Source: JANRKT01 sp033763355 (GTDB lineage Bacteria; Bacteroidota; Bacteroidia; Chitinophagales; Chitinophagaceae). Taken from it: a stretch of 7,617 bases of DNA. Shown piece after piece: positions 1 to 6,213 of this stretch. Position numbers and translations under genes: made by a program. The notes below the pieces were generated by a model. The model was not told the origin of the DNA, did not search any database, and worked only from the letters and a program-made list of their open reading frames with translations. Numbering within the stretch: the first letter of the stretch is position 1; each line of letters begins with the position of its first letter. The DNA lies in contig JANRKT010000208.1 in NCBI GenBank assembly GCA_033763355.1, positions 1-7,617 on the forward strand. Direction: 5' to 3'.

Positions 1-3
1 TCT

Positions 4-429
4 ATGGCAAAATACAGTAAATGGGCAGGACTGCTGGCAACATTGTTTCTTGTTGTATCCTGTTTTCTGCCCTGGACATATCATGCGGATATTGATAAGG
101 TCTTTACCGGTTTTTTTTCTGAAAAAAATGTTTACGGCAAACCCGGGAAGTTTCTTGTTTTTACAGCAGCATTAATAGCAGCGGGATTTATCATACCAAG
201 GGTGTGGGCAAAAAGAACAAACCTGTTTGTTTCCGCCATCAGTTTTGCTTATGCGCTCAAAAGCTTTTTTATCTACGCTTCCTGTTACCGGGGTTATTGC
301 CCTGAAAAAAAATTGGGTATCTGGCTTATGCTTACCTGCAGTTTTGTAATGATGGTGATGGCTGTATTCCCGGATTTGAAGATTAAGAAAAAAGAGGACG
401 GTAATGATGTTCCTTCAAAAGTTGAATAA
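4..429 (+). CDS. Small four-helix integral membrane protein, unknown function
   Basis: I do not recognise a named family. The 141-residue product shows four hydrophobic segments at about residues 7-25, 49-66, 73-93 and 104-123, and ends in a charged, lysine-rich tail (about 126-141). Positive charges at the N-terminus, between helices 2 and 3 (R66, K70, R71) and in the tail suggest that both ends face the cytoplasm. The loops at 26-48 and 94-103 would then lie on the outer side of the membrane. The second of these loops carries two cysteines, C94 and C99, which could pair. The Met start, followed by a short basic stretch and then a helix, looks natural, but only three bases precede it, so a longer protein cannot be excluded. 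It is the only + strand gene and converges on glnS, with 33 bp between the two stop codons. The assignment as a real gene rests on its membrane-protein composition and on the lack of a better overlapping frame. Confidence 0.75.
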   Translation: MAKYSKWAGLLATLFLVVSCFLPWTYHADIDKVFTGFFSEKNVYGKPGKFLVFTAALIAAGFIIPRVWAKRTNLFVSAISFAYALKSFFIYASCYRGYCPEKKLGIWLMLTCSFVMMVMAVFPDLKIKKKEDGNDVPSKVE

Positions 430-462
430 TACCTGTATCCAGCAACATGAAACATGTAACCT

Positions 463-2127
463 CTACTTTCCTTTCTTACTCTCTTTTGCCCAGCCGTCTT
501 TTAAGGTAACGGTCCTGTTAAATACCGGCTTTTCAGGAGTGCTTTCTTTATCGAGGCAATAATATCCTTTTCTCAAAAACTGGAAACTATCGCCTTGCCT
601 TGCATTTTTTAATGCAGGCTCTGCATAGCCTTTTACAATTTTTAAAGAATCAGGATTTATGTAATCTTTAAAGTCCCCCTCTTCGCTTGAAGGGTTTTCT
701 GCTTTGAAGAGGCGGTCGTATTCCCTCACTTCAATTTCCACTGCATCTGCCGCATTTACCCAATGCAATGTTCCTTTAACATGTATGCCTGATGTATCGG
801 CCCCGCTTTTGCTTTCGGGAACATAAGTGCAATGAATTTCTTTAATGTTTCCAGAAGTATCCTTAATCACGTTTTCGCATTTGATAATGTATGCACTTTT
901 TAACCTCACCATCTGCCCCGGCGACAAACGAAAATATTTTTTGGGCGGGTTTTCCATAAAATCATCCCTTTCAATTAATATTTCCATGCTAAAAGGCACT
1001 TCCCTTGATGTTGTTCCGGTGTCTTCAGGGTTATCTTCGGTTTTCAGCATTTCGGTTTTACCGGTATCATAGTTTGTAATAACAACTTTAAGGGGATCAA
1101 ATACCACCATTCTTCTCAGTGCAATTTTGTTGAGGTGTTCACGTACGCAGAATTCCAGCAGTGATACATCTATCAGGTTATCTCTTTTGGCTACACCAAT
1201 ACGTTCCGCAAAATCACGGATGGCTTCAGGTGTATATCCTCTTCTGCGCATGCCGCTAAGCGTTGGCATTCTCGGGTCATCCCATCCTTCCACATGCTTT
1301 TCATTTACCAGTTGCAGCAGCTTGCGCTTGCTCATGATGGTATAATTGAGGTTGAGCCTCGCAAACTCATATTGTTTACTGGGAAATATTTCGAGCTTTT
1401 CAATGAACCAGTCGTAAAGCGGACGATGCGGAACAAACTCAAGCGTACAGATGGAATGTGTTACCTCTTCAATAGAATCTGATTGCCCGTGTGCAAAATC
1501 ATACATCGGGTAAATGCACCAGTCATCACCTGTGCGGTGGTGATGTGCATGCTTAATGCGGTACAGCAAGGGGTCCCTCATGTGCATGTTGGGCGAAGCC
1601 ATATCAATTTTTGCCCGCAATACCTTTTCACCGTCTTTGTATTTCCCTGCCCGCATATCTGCAAACAACTGCAGGTTTTCTTCAATGGCCCTGTCAGCAT
1701 ATTTATTGCGGCGGCCGGGTTGGGTTGGGGTTCCCTTTTCTTCGGCTATCGCTTCAGATGCGGAATCATCCACGTATGCCAAACCTTTTTTAATAAGGTT
1801 TACTGCAAATTCATAAAGTTTTTCAAAATAGTCAGAAGCATAAAATTCGTTGGCCCATTCAAAACCCAGCCAGCGAACGTCGTATTTAATGCTTTCTACG
1901 TATTCGGTTTCTTCGGTTTCCGGGTTGGTATCATCAAAACGCAGGTTGGTTTTTCCACCATACTTCAATGCCAAACCGAAGTTGAGACAAATGCTCTTGG
2001 CGTGGCCAATGTGCAGGTAACCGTTGGGTTCAGGGGGGAAACGGGTTAAAATAGAAGTGTACTTCCTATTCCGCAGGTCTTCTTCAATGATTTCTTCAAT
2101 AAAGTTCAGAGATTTTTCTTCGATCAT
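463..2127 (-). CDS. glnS: Glutaminyl-tRNA synthetase (GlnRS)
   Basis: A class I aminoacyl-tRNA synthetase that attaches glutamine to tRNA-Gln in the cytoplasm. Numbered from this start, the HIGH motif is at 39-42 within the GlnRS block PPEPNGYLHIGHAKS. The KMSKS-equivalent MSKRK begins at 265. The amino-acid pocket retains R29, Y209 and C227, which align with E. coli R30, Y211 and C229, residues that favour glutamine over glutamate. The catalytic Rossmann fold is followed by the two beta-barrel anticodon-binding domains (roughly 330-550), with no extra C-terminal domain. The frame also has an ATG 33 bp upstream, at 2160, giving 565 residues. I prefer the internal ATG at 2127: it gives 554 residues, the length of the E. 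coli enzyme, and the segment LNFIEEIIEEDL follows at the position expected from E. coli. Neither start has a clear ribosome site. The gene lies 80 bp after the ATPase gene from this start and ends convergently with the membrane-protein gene. Function is certain; the start is less so. Confidence 0.96.
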   Translation of the reverse strand: MIEEKSLNFIEEIIEEDLRNRKYTSILTRFPPEPNGYLHIGHAKSICLNFGLALKYGGKTNLRFDDTNPETEETEYVESIKYDVRWLGFEWANEFYASDYFEKLYEFAVNLIKKGLAYVDDSASEAIAEEKGTPTQPGRRNKYADRAIEENLQLFADMRAGKYKDGEKVLRAKIDMASPNMHMRDPLLYRIKHAHHHRTGDDWCIYPMYDFAHGQSDSIEEVTHSICTLEFVPHRPLYDWFIEKLEIFPSKQYEFARLNLNYTIMSKRKLLQLVNEKHVEGWDDPRMPTLSGMRRRGYTPEAIRDFAERIGVAKRDNLIDVSLLEFCVREHLNKIALRRMVVFDPLKVVITNYDTGKTEMLKTEDNPEDTGTTSREVPFSMEILIERDDFMENPPKKYFRLSPGQMVRLKSAYIIKCENVIKDTSGNIKEIHCTYVPESKSGADTSGIHVKGTLHWVNAADAVEIEVREYDRLFKAENPSSEEGDFKDYINPDSLKIVKGYAEPALKNARQGDSFQFLRKGYYCLDKESTPEKPVFNRTVTLKDGWAKESKKGK

Positions 2128-2197
2128 TCCGGTTATTTTGGGAAGCGAATTTACCCCCATTTCGGGAGCTTACAAAGGATAAATCAATTCAGCAGTT

Positions 2198-2215
2198 ATA
2201 CCTGATTTCAGGTAT
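2198..2215. repeat. Perfect 8-bp inverted repeat at the ATPase gene stop
   Basis: ATACCTGA (2198-2205) and TCAGGTAT (2208-2215) are exact reverse complements with 2 bp between them; the right arm includes the TGA stop of the ATPase gene. The dyad could fold as a small hairpin at the 3' end of that message. There is no T-run after it on the - strand and its GC content is low, so it is not a convincing terminator. A protein-binding dyad upstream of glnS is an alternative. Its outer half-sequences also occur beside the glnS stop (see findings). Confidence 0.45.
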
Positions 2216-3011
2216 CCAGGTGGCGCAGGAACTGCTGCCTGTTATCAAGAAATGTTTTGGTGATGCGGTAATGTTCCGTTTCCTCATAAGCGGTTTGGTA
2301 AATGGCATCTTCTTTTATTTCGTAAAGCAAAGCACCGGGTATGCCCATCATGATGGGGGAGTGGGTGGCAAGGATAAATTGTGAGCGGAATGTTTTAATG
2401 GTTTCAAGTACCATGCTTATCAGGGAAAGCTGGCGGATGGGAGACAGGGCGGCTTCCGGTTCGTCCAGTATAAAAACACCTTTGCCGTTTATGCGGCTTT
2501 GAAAGATTTTCAGAAAAGCTTCACCGTGCGAAAAAGCATGCATGTTTTCGCCATAGCTTTTCATCATCTGGTATTTCTGAAAGTTAAGTTTGCCGGCCAC
2601 CATATTAAATGCATGTTCATTGAGAACTTCTTTTAATTCTGCGAGGCTTTCGTCAATATCGGCCTGGGCTTTTTCAATTCTGTAAATAAAATTGCTGAAG
2701 TCTTCTGCACGGAAAAAGAAACCCTGCCTGATGTTATTGATCCATTTTATTTTCAAATAATCCTGCAGTTGTGCAGCAGCCTCAAAACTTTTATCAGCTA
2801 TGATGTTGCCGCCAATAACCGGCAGCCTCATCTGCATGGCAATGGTTTCAAGCAGGGTGGATTTGCCGCTGCCATTGTCGCCGATAAAAATGGTAACGGG
2901 ATTATTAACATTGATGTTTTTGGCAAATTTTACTGCGGGGATATCAAAAGGGAAAGGATGTGTTTTGTTTGTTTCGAAGGAGAATGATTCAATGTAGTTA
3001 GTATTTGGCAT
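2208..3011 (-). CDS. Stand-alone SMC/ABC-like AAA ATPase (COG3910-type)
   Basis: A 267-residue predicted ATPase with every part of an ABC/SMC-class nucleotide-binding domain. Walker A is GDNGSGKST at 44-52 (K50). An ABC-signature-like SHGEA is at 161-165. Walker B is VFILDEPEAALS at 179-190 (catalytic E184). The switch histidine H217 lies in ATHSP. A helical, partly charged segment at about 105-155 sits where SMC/RecF-like proteins carry their arm; here it is short. The overall pattern, including the N-terminal ESF-F-E strand and the C-terminal YEETEHY..T..FL block, matches the family of predicted ATPases called COG3910, whose cellular role is not settled. There are no membrane segments and no TOPRIM or nuclease domain, and neighbours are housekeeping genes, so a transport or defence role is not supported. 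It begins 24 bp past the T-run of the rocD terminator, so it needs its own promoter or read-through. The start fits the family N-terminus. Confidence 0.9.
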   Translation of the reverse strand: MPNTNYIESFSFETNKTHPFPFDIPAVKFAKNINVNNPVTIFIGDNGSGKSTLLETIAMQMRLPVIGGNIIADKSFEAAAQLQDYLKIKWINNIRQGFFFRAEDFSNFIYRIEKAQADIDESLAELKEVLNEHAFNMVAGKLNFQKYQMMKSYGENMHAFSHGEAFLKIFQSRINGKGVFILDEPEAALSPIRQLSLISMVLETIKTFRSQFILATHSPIMMGIPGALLYEIKEDAIYQTAYEETEHYRITKTFLDNRQQFLRHLDT

Positions 3012-3035
3012 ATTCTAATAATCCCGATAAAGATC

Positions 3036-3064
3036 AAAAAAAGCGGATAGCTTTAATCCGCTTT
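3036..3064 (-). terminator. Intrinsic terminator of rocD
   Basis: On the - strand a 9-bp stem (AAAGCGGAT with ATCCGCTTT, arms 3056-3064 and 3040-3048) closes a 7-nt loop and runs into seven T residues (3042 down to 3036). It starts 8 bp past the rocD stop codon. On the + strand only three T follow the stem, so it works mainly for rocD. It separates rocD from the ATPase gene downstream. Confidence 0.88.
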
Positions 3065-3071
3065 CATGAAC

Positions 3072-4307
3072 TTAGTTTAATGTATCAAGGCTGCGTTTAA
3101 TAATATCAGTACACTCCATCACCTGCCCTTCATTAATCACCAAAGGCGGTGCAAATCTTATTTTATCTCCATGTGTTGGTTTGGCCAGCAGCCCGTTTTC
3201 TTTCATGGCAAGGCAAAGTTCCCATGCCCCTTCAGGATTGTGGTGCCGGATTACAATTGCATTCAGTAAACCTTTACCACGGACGATTTTAATATATGGT
3301 GATTCAATTTTACTTAATTCCTCTCTCAGCAATTTACCCATTGCTTCAGCATTGGCGGCCATGTTTTCCTCTTTCAATACGGTTAATGATGTTATGGCTA
3401 CTTTACATGCAAGCGGGTTGCCGCCATAAGTTGATCCATGTTCACCGGGCTTTATGGTAAGCATAATGTCGTCATCTGCCAGCACTGCTGAAACAGGAAG
3501 TGTGCCGCCGCTCAGTGCTTTACCAAGAATTAAAATATCGGGCCTCACATTTTCATGGTCGCAGCAGAGCATTTTACCGGTACGTGCAAGGCCGGTTTGT
3601 ATTTCATCAGCAATAAAAAGAACGTTGGCATCTTCGCAGTACTGTTTGGCTTTTGCCAAATAACCATCGTCAGGAACCAATACGCCTGCTTCACCCTGTA
3701 TGGGTTCAACAAGAAAACCGGCCGCATTTTTATCAGCTAATGCAATTGCCAAAGCGTTAAGGTCATTGTAAGGAATGATTTCAAACCCCGGCATATAAGG
3801 CCCGAATTGTTTTTGTGCGGCAGGATCGGTACTGAATGAAATGACAGTACTTGTTCTTCCATGAAAATTTCCTGCGCAAACAATAATCTTTGCTTTGTTA
3901 TCCGGAATTCCTTTTACAGCATAGCCCCACCTGCGTGCCAGTTTGATGGCGGTTTCAACGGCTTCCACACCGGTATTCATGGGCAGCACTTTATCATAAC
4001 CAAAATAAGAAGTAATGAATTGTGCATACTCACCTAACAAATCGCTGTAAAATGCCCTTGATGTGAGCGTAAGCTTTTGCGACTGCTCAATTAATGTGTT
4101 GATGATTTTCGGATGGCAATGCCCCTGGTTAACGGCTGAATAACCGCTGAGAAAATCATAATAGCGCTTTCCATCCACATCCCATACATAAACCCCTTCA
4201 CCTTTGTTCAGTACCACAGGAACGGGGTGGTAATTGTGTGCGCCGTATTTTTCTTCAAGCTCCAGATAATGTTTTGCCTTATCAGACATTGGTATAGTTG
4301 CGTGCAT
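3072..4307 (-). CDS. rocD: Ornithine aminotransferase (ornithine-oxo-acid transaminase)
   Basis: A PLP-dependent class III aminotransferase that transfers the delta-amino group of L-ornithine to 2-oxoglutarate, giving glutamate-5-semialdehyde and glutamate. It links arginine and ornithine breakdown with proline and glutamate. The 411 residues cover the whole mature enzyme. The active site can be mapped onto human OAT with a constant offset of 29: PLP lysine K263 (human K292), D234 (D263), the ornithine-specific residues Y26, Y56 and R151 (Y55, Y85, R180), and the E206-R384 gating pair (E235, R413). This set, and near identity in blocks such as YSAVNQGHCHP and GEHGSTYGGNPL, separate it from acetylornithine and GABA aminotransferases. 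A second in-frame Met at residue 7 could also serve as the start. It is apparently its own transcription unit, with a 209-bp leader region upstream and a strong terminator right after the stop. Cytoplasmic; no targeting sequence. Confidence 0.97.
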   Translation of the reverse strand: MHATIPMSDKAKHYLELEEKYGAHNYHPVPVVLNKGEGVYVWDVDGKRYYDFLSGYSAVNQGHCHPKIINTLIEQSQKLTLTSRAFYSDLLGEYAQFITSYFGYDKVLPMNTGVEAVETAIKLARRWGYAVKGIPDNKAKIIVCAGNFHGRTSTVISFSTDPAAQKQFGPYMPGFEIIPYNDLNALAIALADKNAAGFLVEPIQGEAGVLVPDDGYLAKAKQYCEDANVLFIADEIQTGLARTGKMLCCDHENVRPDILILGKALSGGTLPVSAVLADDDIMLTIKPGEHGSTYGGNPLACKVAITSLTVLKEENMAANAEAMGKLLREELSKIESPYIKIVRGKGLLNAIVIRHHNPEGAWELCLAMKENGLLAKPTHGDKIRFAPPLVINEGQVMECTDIIKRSLDTLN

Positions 4308-4341
4308 GATTGTAAGTTGAAAAGTAATTAGAGAAAAAAAG

Positions 4342-4349
4342 CAAATACA
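4342..4349 (-). promoter_or_regulatory. Possible Bacteroidota-type -7 element for rocD
   Basis: On the - strand TGTATTTG matches five of the six fixed positions of the Bacteroidota -7 consensus TAnnTTTG and ends 34 bp before the rocD start codon, a sensible distance. I find no TTG at the usual -33 spacing, so this is a weak candidate only. Confidence 0.22.
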
Positions 4350-4392
4350 GGGAAACGTTGATCAGTTTAATGATTGAACAACCCGATGTGAT

Positions 4393-4438
4393 CTTTTATC
4401 CTCGGTGATTGAGGAAGTCGAGATTGCGGAGGAGAAAG
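4393..4438. repeat. Imperfect inverted repeat in the ispE-rocD gap
   Basis: The 209-bp gap 4308-4516 holds no plausible gene. Within it, arms 4393-4404 and 4427-4438 can pair through ten Watson-Crick pairs and one G-T, with one bulged base on each side, around a 22-nt centre. That centre offers a competing short hairpin (TCCTC 4399-4403 with GAGGA 4411-4415). There is no T-run, so it is not a standard terminator. It could be a worn intergenic palindromic repeat or a structured leader of rocD. Confidence 0.4.
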
Positions 4439-4516
4439 TGTAATATGTATGCTTTGTGTGAGATACCGTAATATTTGCTGCAAGGTACATTTTTTTACTG
4501 AGGCGTAAAGAGGCGG

Positions 4517-5416
4517 CTACATAATTTCTTTAACAATGTAGCTCTTGTCGCCAAAAAGCTGCGGCAACCTGTTTTTGGGAAATATGCCAAACACCGTTGA
4601 GCCGCTTCCCGTCATGGATGAATAAACAGCGCCTGCATAGTACATCGTTTCTTTAATGGCCCTTATTTCCGGGTAAGCATCAAAAACTATAGGTTCAAAA
4701 TCATTGATCAGTTCAGCCTTCCATGTTTCTATGGGTTGCTCAATAACTTCTTTAACAGGTTTAGCTGATGGGTGAGGGGTAAGTTTTGAAAAAGCCCATG
4801 TGGTGCTGATGTGAATACCCGGATTAACCAGCAGGAAAGAAAAGGCTGAAAGGTAAAGGTTTATTTTCTGCAAAAATTCGCCACGGCCCGTTGCAAAACA
4901 GGGCTTATTGATGATAAAAAAAGGGCAATCGCTACCCAATTGCAAAGCGTAGTCAATAAGTTTTTCAGCAGGTATGTTAAGGTTGAATTTTTGATTGAGC
5001 AATTGAAGTGTAAATGCCCCGTCTGCAGAACCACCGCCAAGGCCGGCGCCTGTTGGGATGGCTTTGTGCAAATGAATTTGTACAGCAGGAAGATCAGGAA
5101 AATCCTTTTTCAGCAACTGGTATGCTTTTATGCAAAGATTCTGTTCATCTTTTCCATCAATACCAATTCCGCTTTTGGAAAACCGCACATCTTTTATTGT
5201 TCCGCTTTCATTTTCTGAAGCCTCTTGTTTCTTGGGCATGGTATCTCGTCCCTTGCTTTTTGAGCCTTGTTCCTTCCCCCCTTCATCCTTTATTACTTCC
5301 AGCGCATCTTTTAAACCCAGCGGATAAAATACTGTTTCCAGGTCGTGGTAACCATCTTTCCGTTTCTTTACAATGTTAAGGCCAAGATTGATTTTGCAGT
5401 TGGGGAAAACGATCAT
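4517..5416 (-). CDS. ispE: 4-diphosphocytidyl-2-C-methyl-D-erythritol kinase
   Basis: A GHMP-superfamily kinase that phosphorylates CDP-methylerythritol at the 2-hydroxyl with ATP, the fourth step of the MEP route to isoprenoid precursors. The N-terminal PNCKINLGL carries the catalytic lysine K8. The glycine-rich ATP loop PTGAGLGGGSAD is at 121-132. The catalytic aspartate is D163 in LGSDCPFF. The C-terminal GHMP motif SSMTGSGSTVFGIF is at 266-279. These map to K10 and D141 of the E. coli enzyme. The start is the family's usual N-terminus. At 299 residues it is about 30 longer than I expect. The excess is a hydrophilic, lysine- and glutamate-rich stretch at about 44-77, where the family has a short turn between two beta strands, and it is encoded largely by a heptamer repeat array (5220-5275). 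All catalytic motifs lie outside it and the frame is intact, so the enzyme is probably active. The nuclease-family gene lies 78 bp upstream, possibly in the same transcript. Confidence 0.96.
   Translation of the reverse strand: MIVFPNCKINLGLNIVKKRKDGYHDLETVFYPLGLKDALEVIKDEGGKEQGSKSKGRDTMPKKQEASENESGTIKDVRFSKSGIGIDGKDEQNLCIKAYQLLKKDFPDLPAVQIHLHKAIPTGAGLGGGSADGAFTLQLLNQKFNLNIPAEKLIDYALQLGSDCPFFIINKPCFATGRGEFLQKINLYLSAFSFLLVNPGIHISTTWAFSKLTPHPSAKPVKEVIEQPIETWKAELINDFEPIVFDAYPEIRAIKETMYYAGAVYSSMTGSGSTVFGIFPKNRLPQLFGDKSYIVKEIM
5220..5275 (-). repeat. Degenerate 7-bp tandem repeat array inside ispE
   Basis: Read on the - strand from 5275 to 5220, the sequence splits exactly into eight heptamers: AAGGAAC, AAGGCTC, AAAAAGC, AAGGGAC, GAGATAC, CATGCCC, AAGAAAC, AAGAGGC. 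The consensus is near AAGRRAC; every unit ends in C and has A at position 2. The 56 bp encode ispE residues 48-66 (charged, K/E/Q/S/G). Because 7 and 3 share no factor, the reading phase shifts from unit to unit. On the + strand the same array reads as a 7-residue pattern (LV-S/P...), a sign that opposite-strand frames here are not genes. From memory, similar heptamer strings occur scattered in Bacteroidota genomes; this needs a search. Confidence 0.75.
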
Positions 5417-5494
5417 TGATAAGGGAGTTATAGTAGAGGGACAAAAGCCGGAGGACTGATAAGCTATGTTATTCGTTTCTCTGAAGGGGAAAAA

Positions 5495-6085
5495 TCAGCG
5501 GCCTTTTTTTCTGCTGTTGATTTCGTCGCGTATGGCGATGGCCCGTATATAATCTTCCGACTCCAGCACTTCATTCAGCAGGGTATGCAGTTCTTCCACG
5601 CTCATGGCTTTCAGGTCGCCCTTGCCTACTGTTTCGTCTGTTGTTTGCGAAACCACTTTTTTCTTTTTGCCCGTATCTTCCATCAGTATGCCTGCGCTTT
5701 CAAGGATGTTTTCGTAAGTATAAATGGGGCAGCCGAACCTTACTGCAAGCGCCAGCGCATCAGATGTACGGGAATCAATCTCTACAGTATCGTTATCGTT
5801 GCTGCAGATTAGTTTGGAGTAGAAAATGCCTTCCTGCAAATCGCAGATGATGATTTCATGAAGCTCGACACTAAAGGCCATCATAAAGTTTTTCATCAGG
5901 TCATGGGTGAGGGGCCGGCTGGGCTGCATCCTTTCAAGTGCCACGGCTATGGCCTGGGCTTCAAAACCGCCTATAACGATGGGCAGGCGTCGCAAACCAT
6001 TCACTTCGCCTAATACTACGGCATATGAATGGGTTTGGGTAATGCTATGAGACAGGGCAACTATTTCCAGCTCTATTTTCTTCAT
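5495..6085 (-). CDS. Bifunctional nuclease family (DUF151) protein with C-terminal UVR motif
   Basis: A 196-residue cytoplasmic protein with two parts. Residues about 4-135 form a BFN/DUF151 domain, seen in the blocks LPIVIGGFEAQAIAVALE (34-51), RPLTHDLM (57-64) and VEIDSRTSDALALAVR (101-116). Plant members have been reported as DNase/RNase enzymes, while the bacterial role is not well defined. Residues 137-157 are a polar linker. Residues about 160-192 match a UVR motif (VEELHTLLNEVLESEDYIRAIAIRDEI), the short coiled hairpin by which UvrB and UvrC pair and which also occurs in ClpC-type regulators, so it is probably a protein-protein contact. The start matches the family N-terminus, and no Shine-Dalgarno site is seen. 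It lies between the etfBA terminator and ispE; ispE starts 78 bp downstream with no clear terminator between, so the two may be co-transcribed. Nuclease activity is inferred from the family only. Confidence 0.92.
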   Translation of the reverse strand: MKKIELEIVALSHSITQTHSYAVVLGEVNGLRRLPIVIGGFEAQAIAVALERMQPSRPLTHDLMKNFMMAFSVELHEIIICDLQEGIFYSKLICSNDNDTVEIDSRTSDALALAVRFGCPIYTYENILESAGILMEDTGKKKKVVSQTTDETVGKGDLKAMSVEELHTLLNEVLESEDYIRAIAIRDEINSRKKGR

Positions 6086-6095
6086 ATCTAAAACA

Positions 6096-6125
6096 CGAAT
6101 GTACAGGAATTTAATAAACGAATAA
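6096..6125 (-). promoter_or_regulatory. Possible promoter of the nuclease-family gene
   Basis: After the etfA terminator a new promoter is expected. On the - strand TACATTCG (6103-6096) matches five of six positions of the Bacteroidota -7 element TAnnTTTG. Nineteen bases upstream, TTA (6125-6123) stands where the -33 TTG should be. The -7 element ends 10 bp before the start codon, which would make a very short leader. Position and spacing are suggestive, but the match is imperfect. Confidence 0.25.
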
Positions 6126-6157
6126 TTGCGAAATTAAGACACTCATTTTCACTAAAC

Positions 6158-6184
6158 AAAAAACGCCCCAACGAATTGGGGCGT
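6158..6184 (-). terminator. Intrinsic terminator of etfBA, TTCG loop
   Basis: On the - strand a perfect 9-bp stem (ACGCCCCAA with TTGGGGCGT) closes a TTCG tetraloop and is followed directly by a run of six T residues (6163 to 6158, the first of which pairs). It lies 29 bp past the etfA stop codon. The strong stem, stabilising tetraloop and T-run make this the clearest terminator in the window. The + strand side lacks a T-run. Confidence 0.93.
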
Positions 6185-6213
6185 AGCAGTTTTGACGTGT
6201 TGATAAAAGTTTT

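Noticed and set aside
444..458. ACATG-AAA-CATGT hairpin between the convergent membrane-protein gene and glnS as a shared terminator
   Set aside because: The stem is only 5 bp and A/T-rich, the loop is 3 nt, and neither strand has a T-run after it.
1483..2049. A 188-codon + strand frame opposite glnS
   Set aside because: It lies wholly antisense to conserved GlnRS coding sequence, and its composition is that of a shadow frame; no motif is seen.
2208..3011. The ATPase as part of a phage-defence or ABC transport system
   Set aside because: There is no TOPRIM, nuclease, toxin or permease gene nearby; neighbours are rocD and glnS, and the domain pattern is that of the stand-alone COG3910 type.
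4500..4515. Direct repeat GAGGCG (4500-4505 and 4510-4515) just past the ispE stop
   Set aside because: Six bases is too short to carry weight; it forms no hairpin and no second line of evidence supports it.
5014..5379. A 121-codon + strand frame with a repeating LV-S/P pattern opposite ispE
   Set aside because: It is antisense to a clear ispE, and its 7-residue periodicity is simply the heptamer array read on the other strand. No protein family is recognisable.
5436..5456. Three heptamer-like units upstream of ispE (GAGGGAC, AAAAGCC, GGAGGAC) as a second array
   Set aside because: They are on the opposite strand from the ispE array, only three units long and poorly matched; chance explains them.
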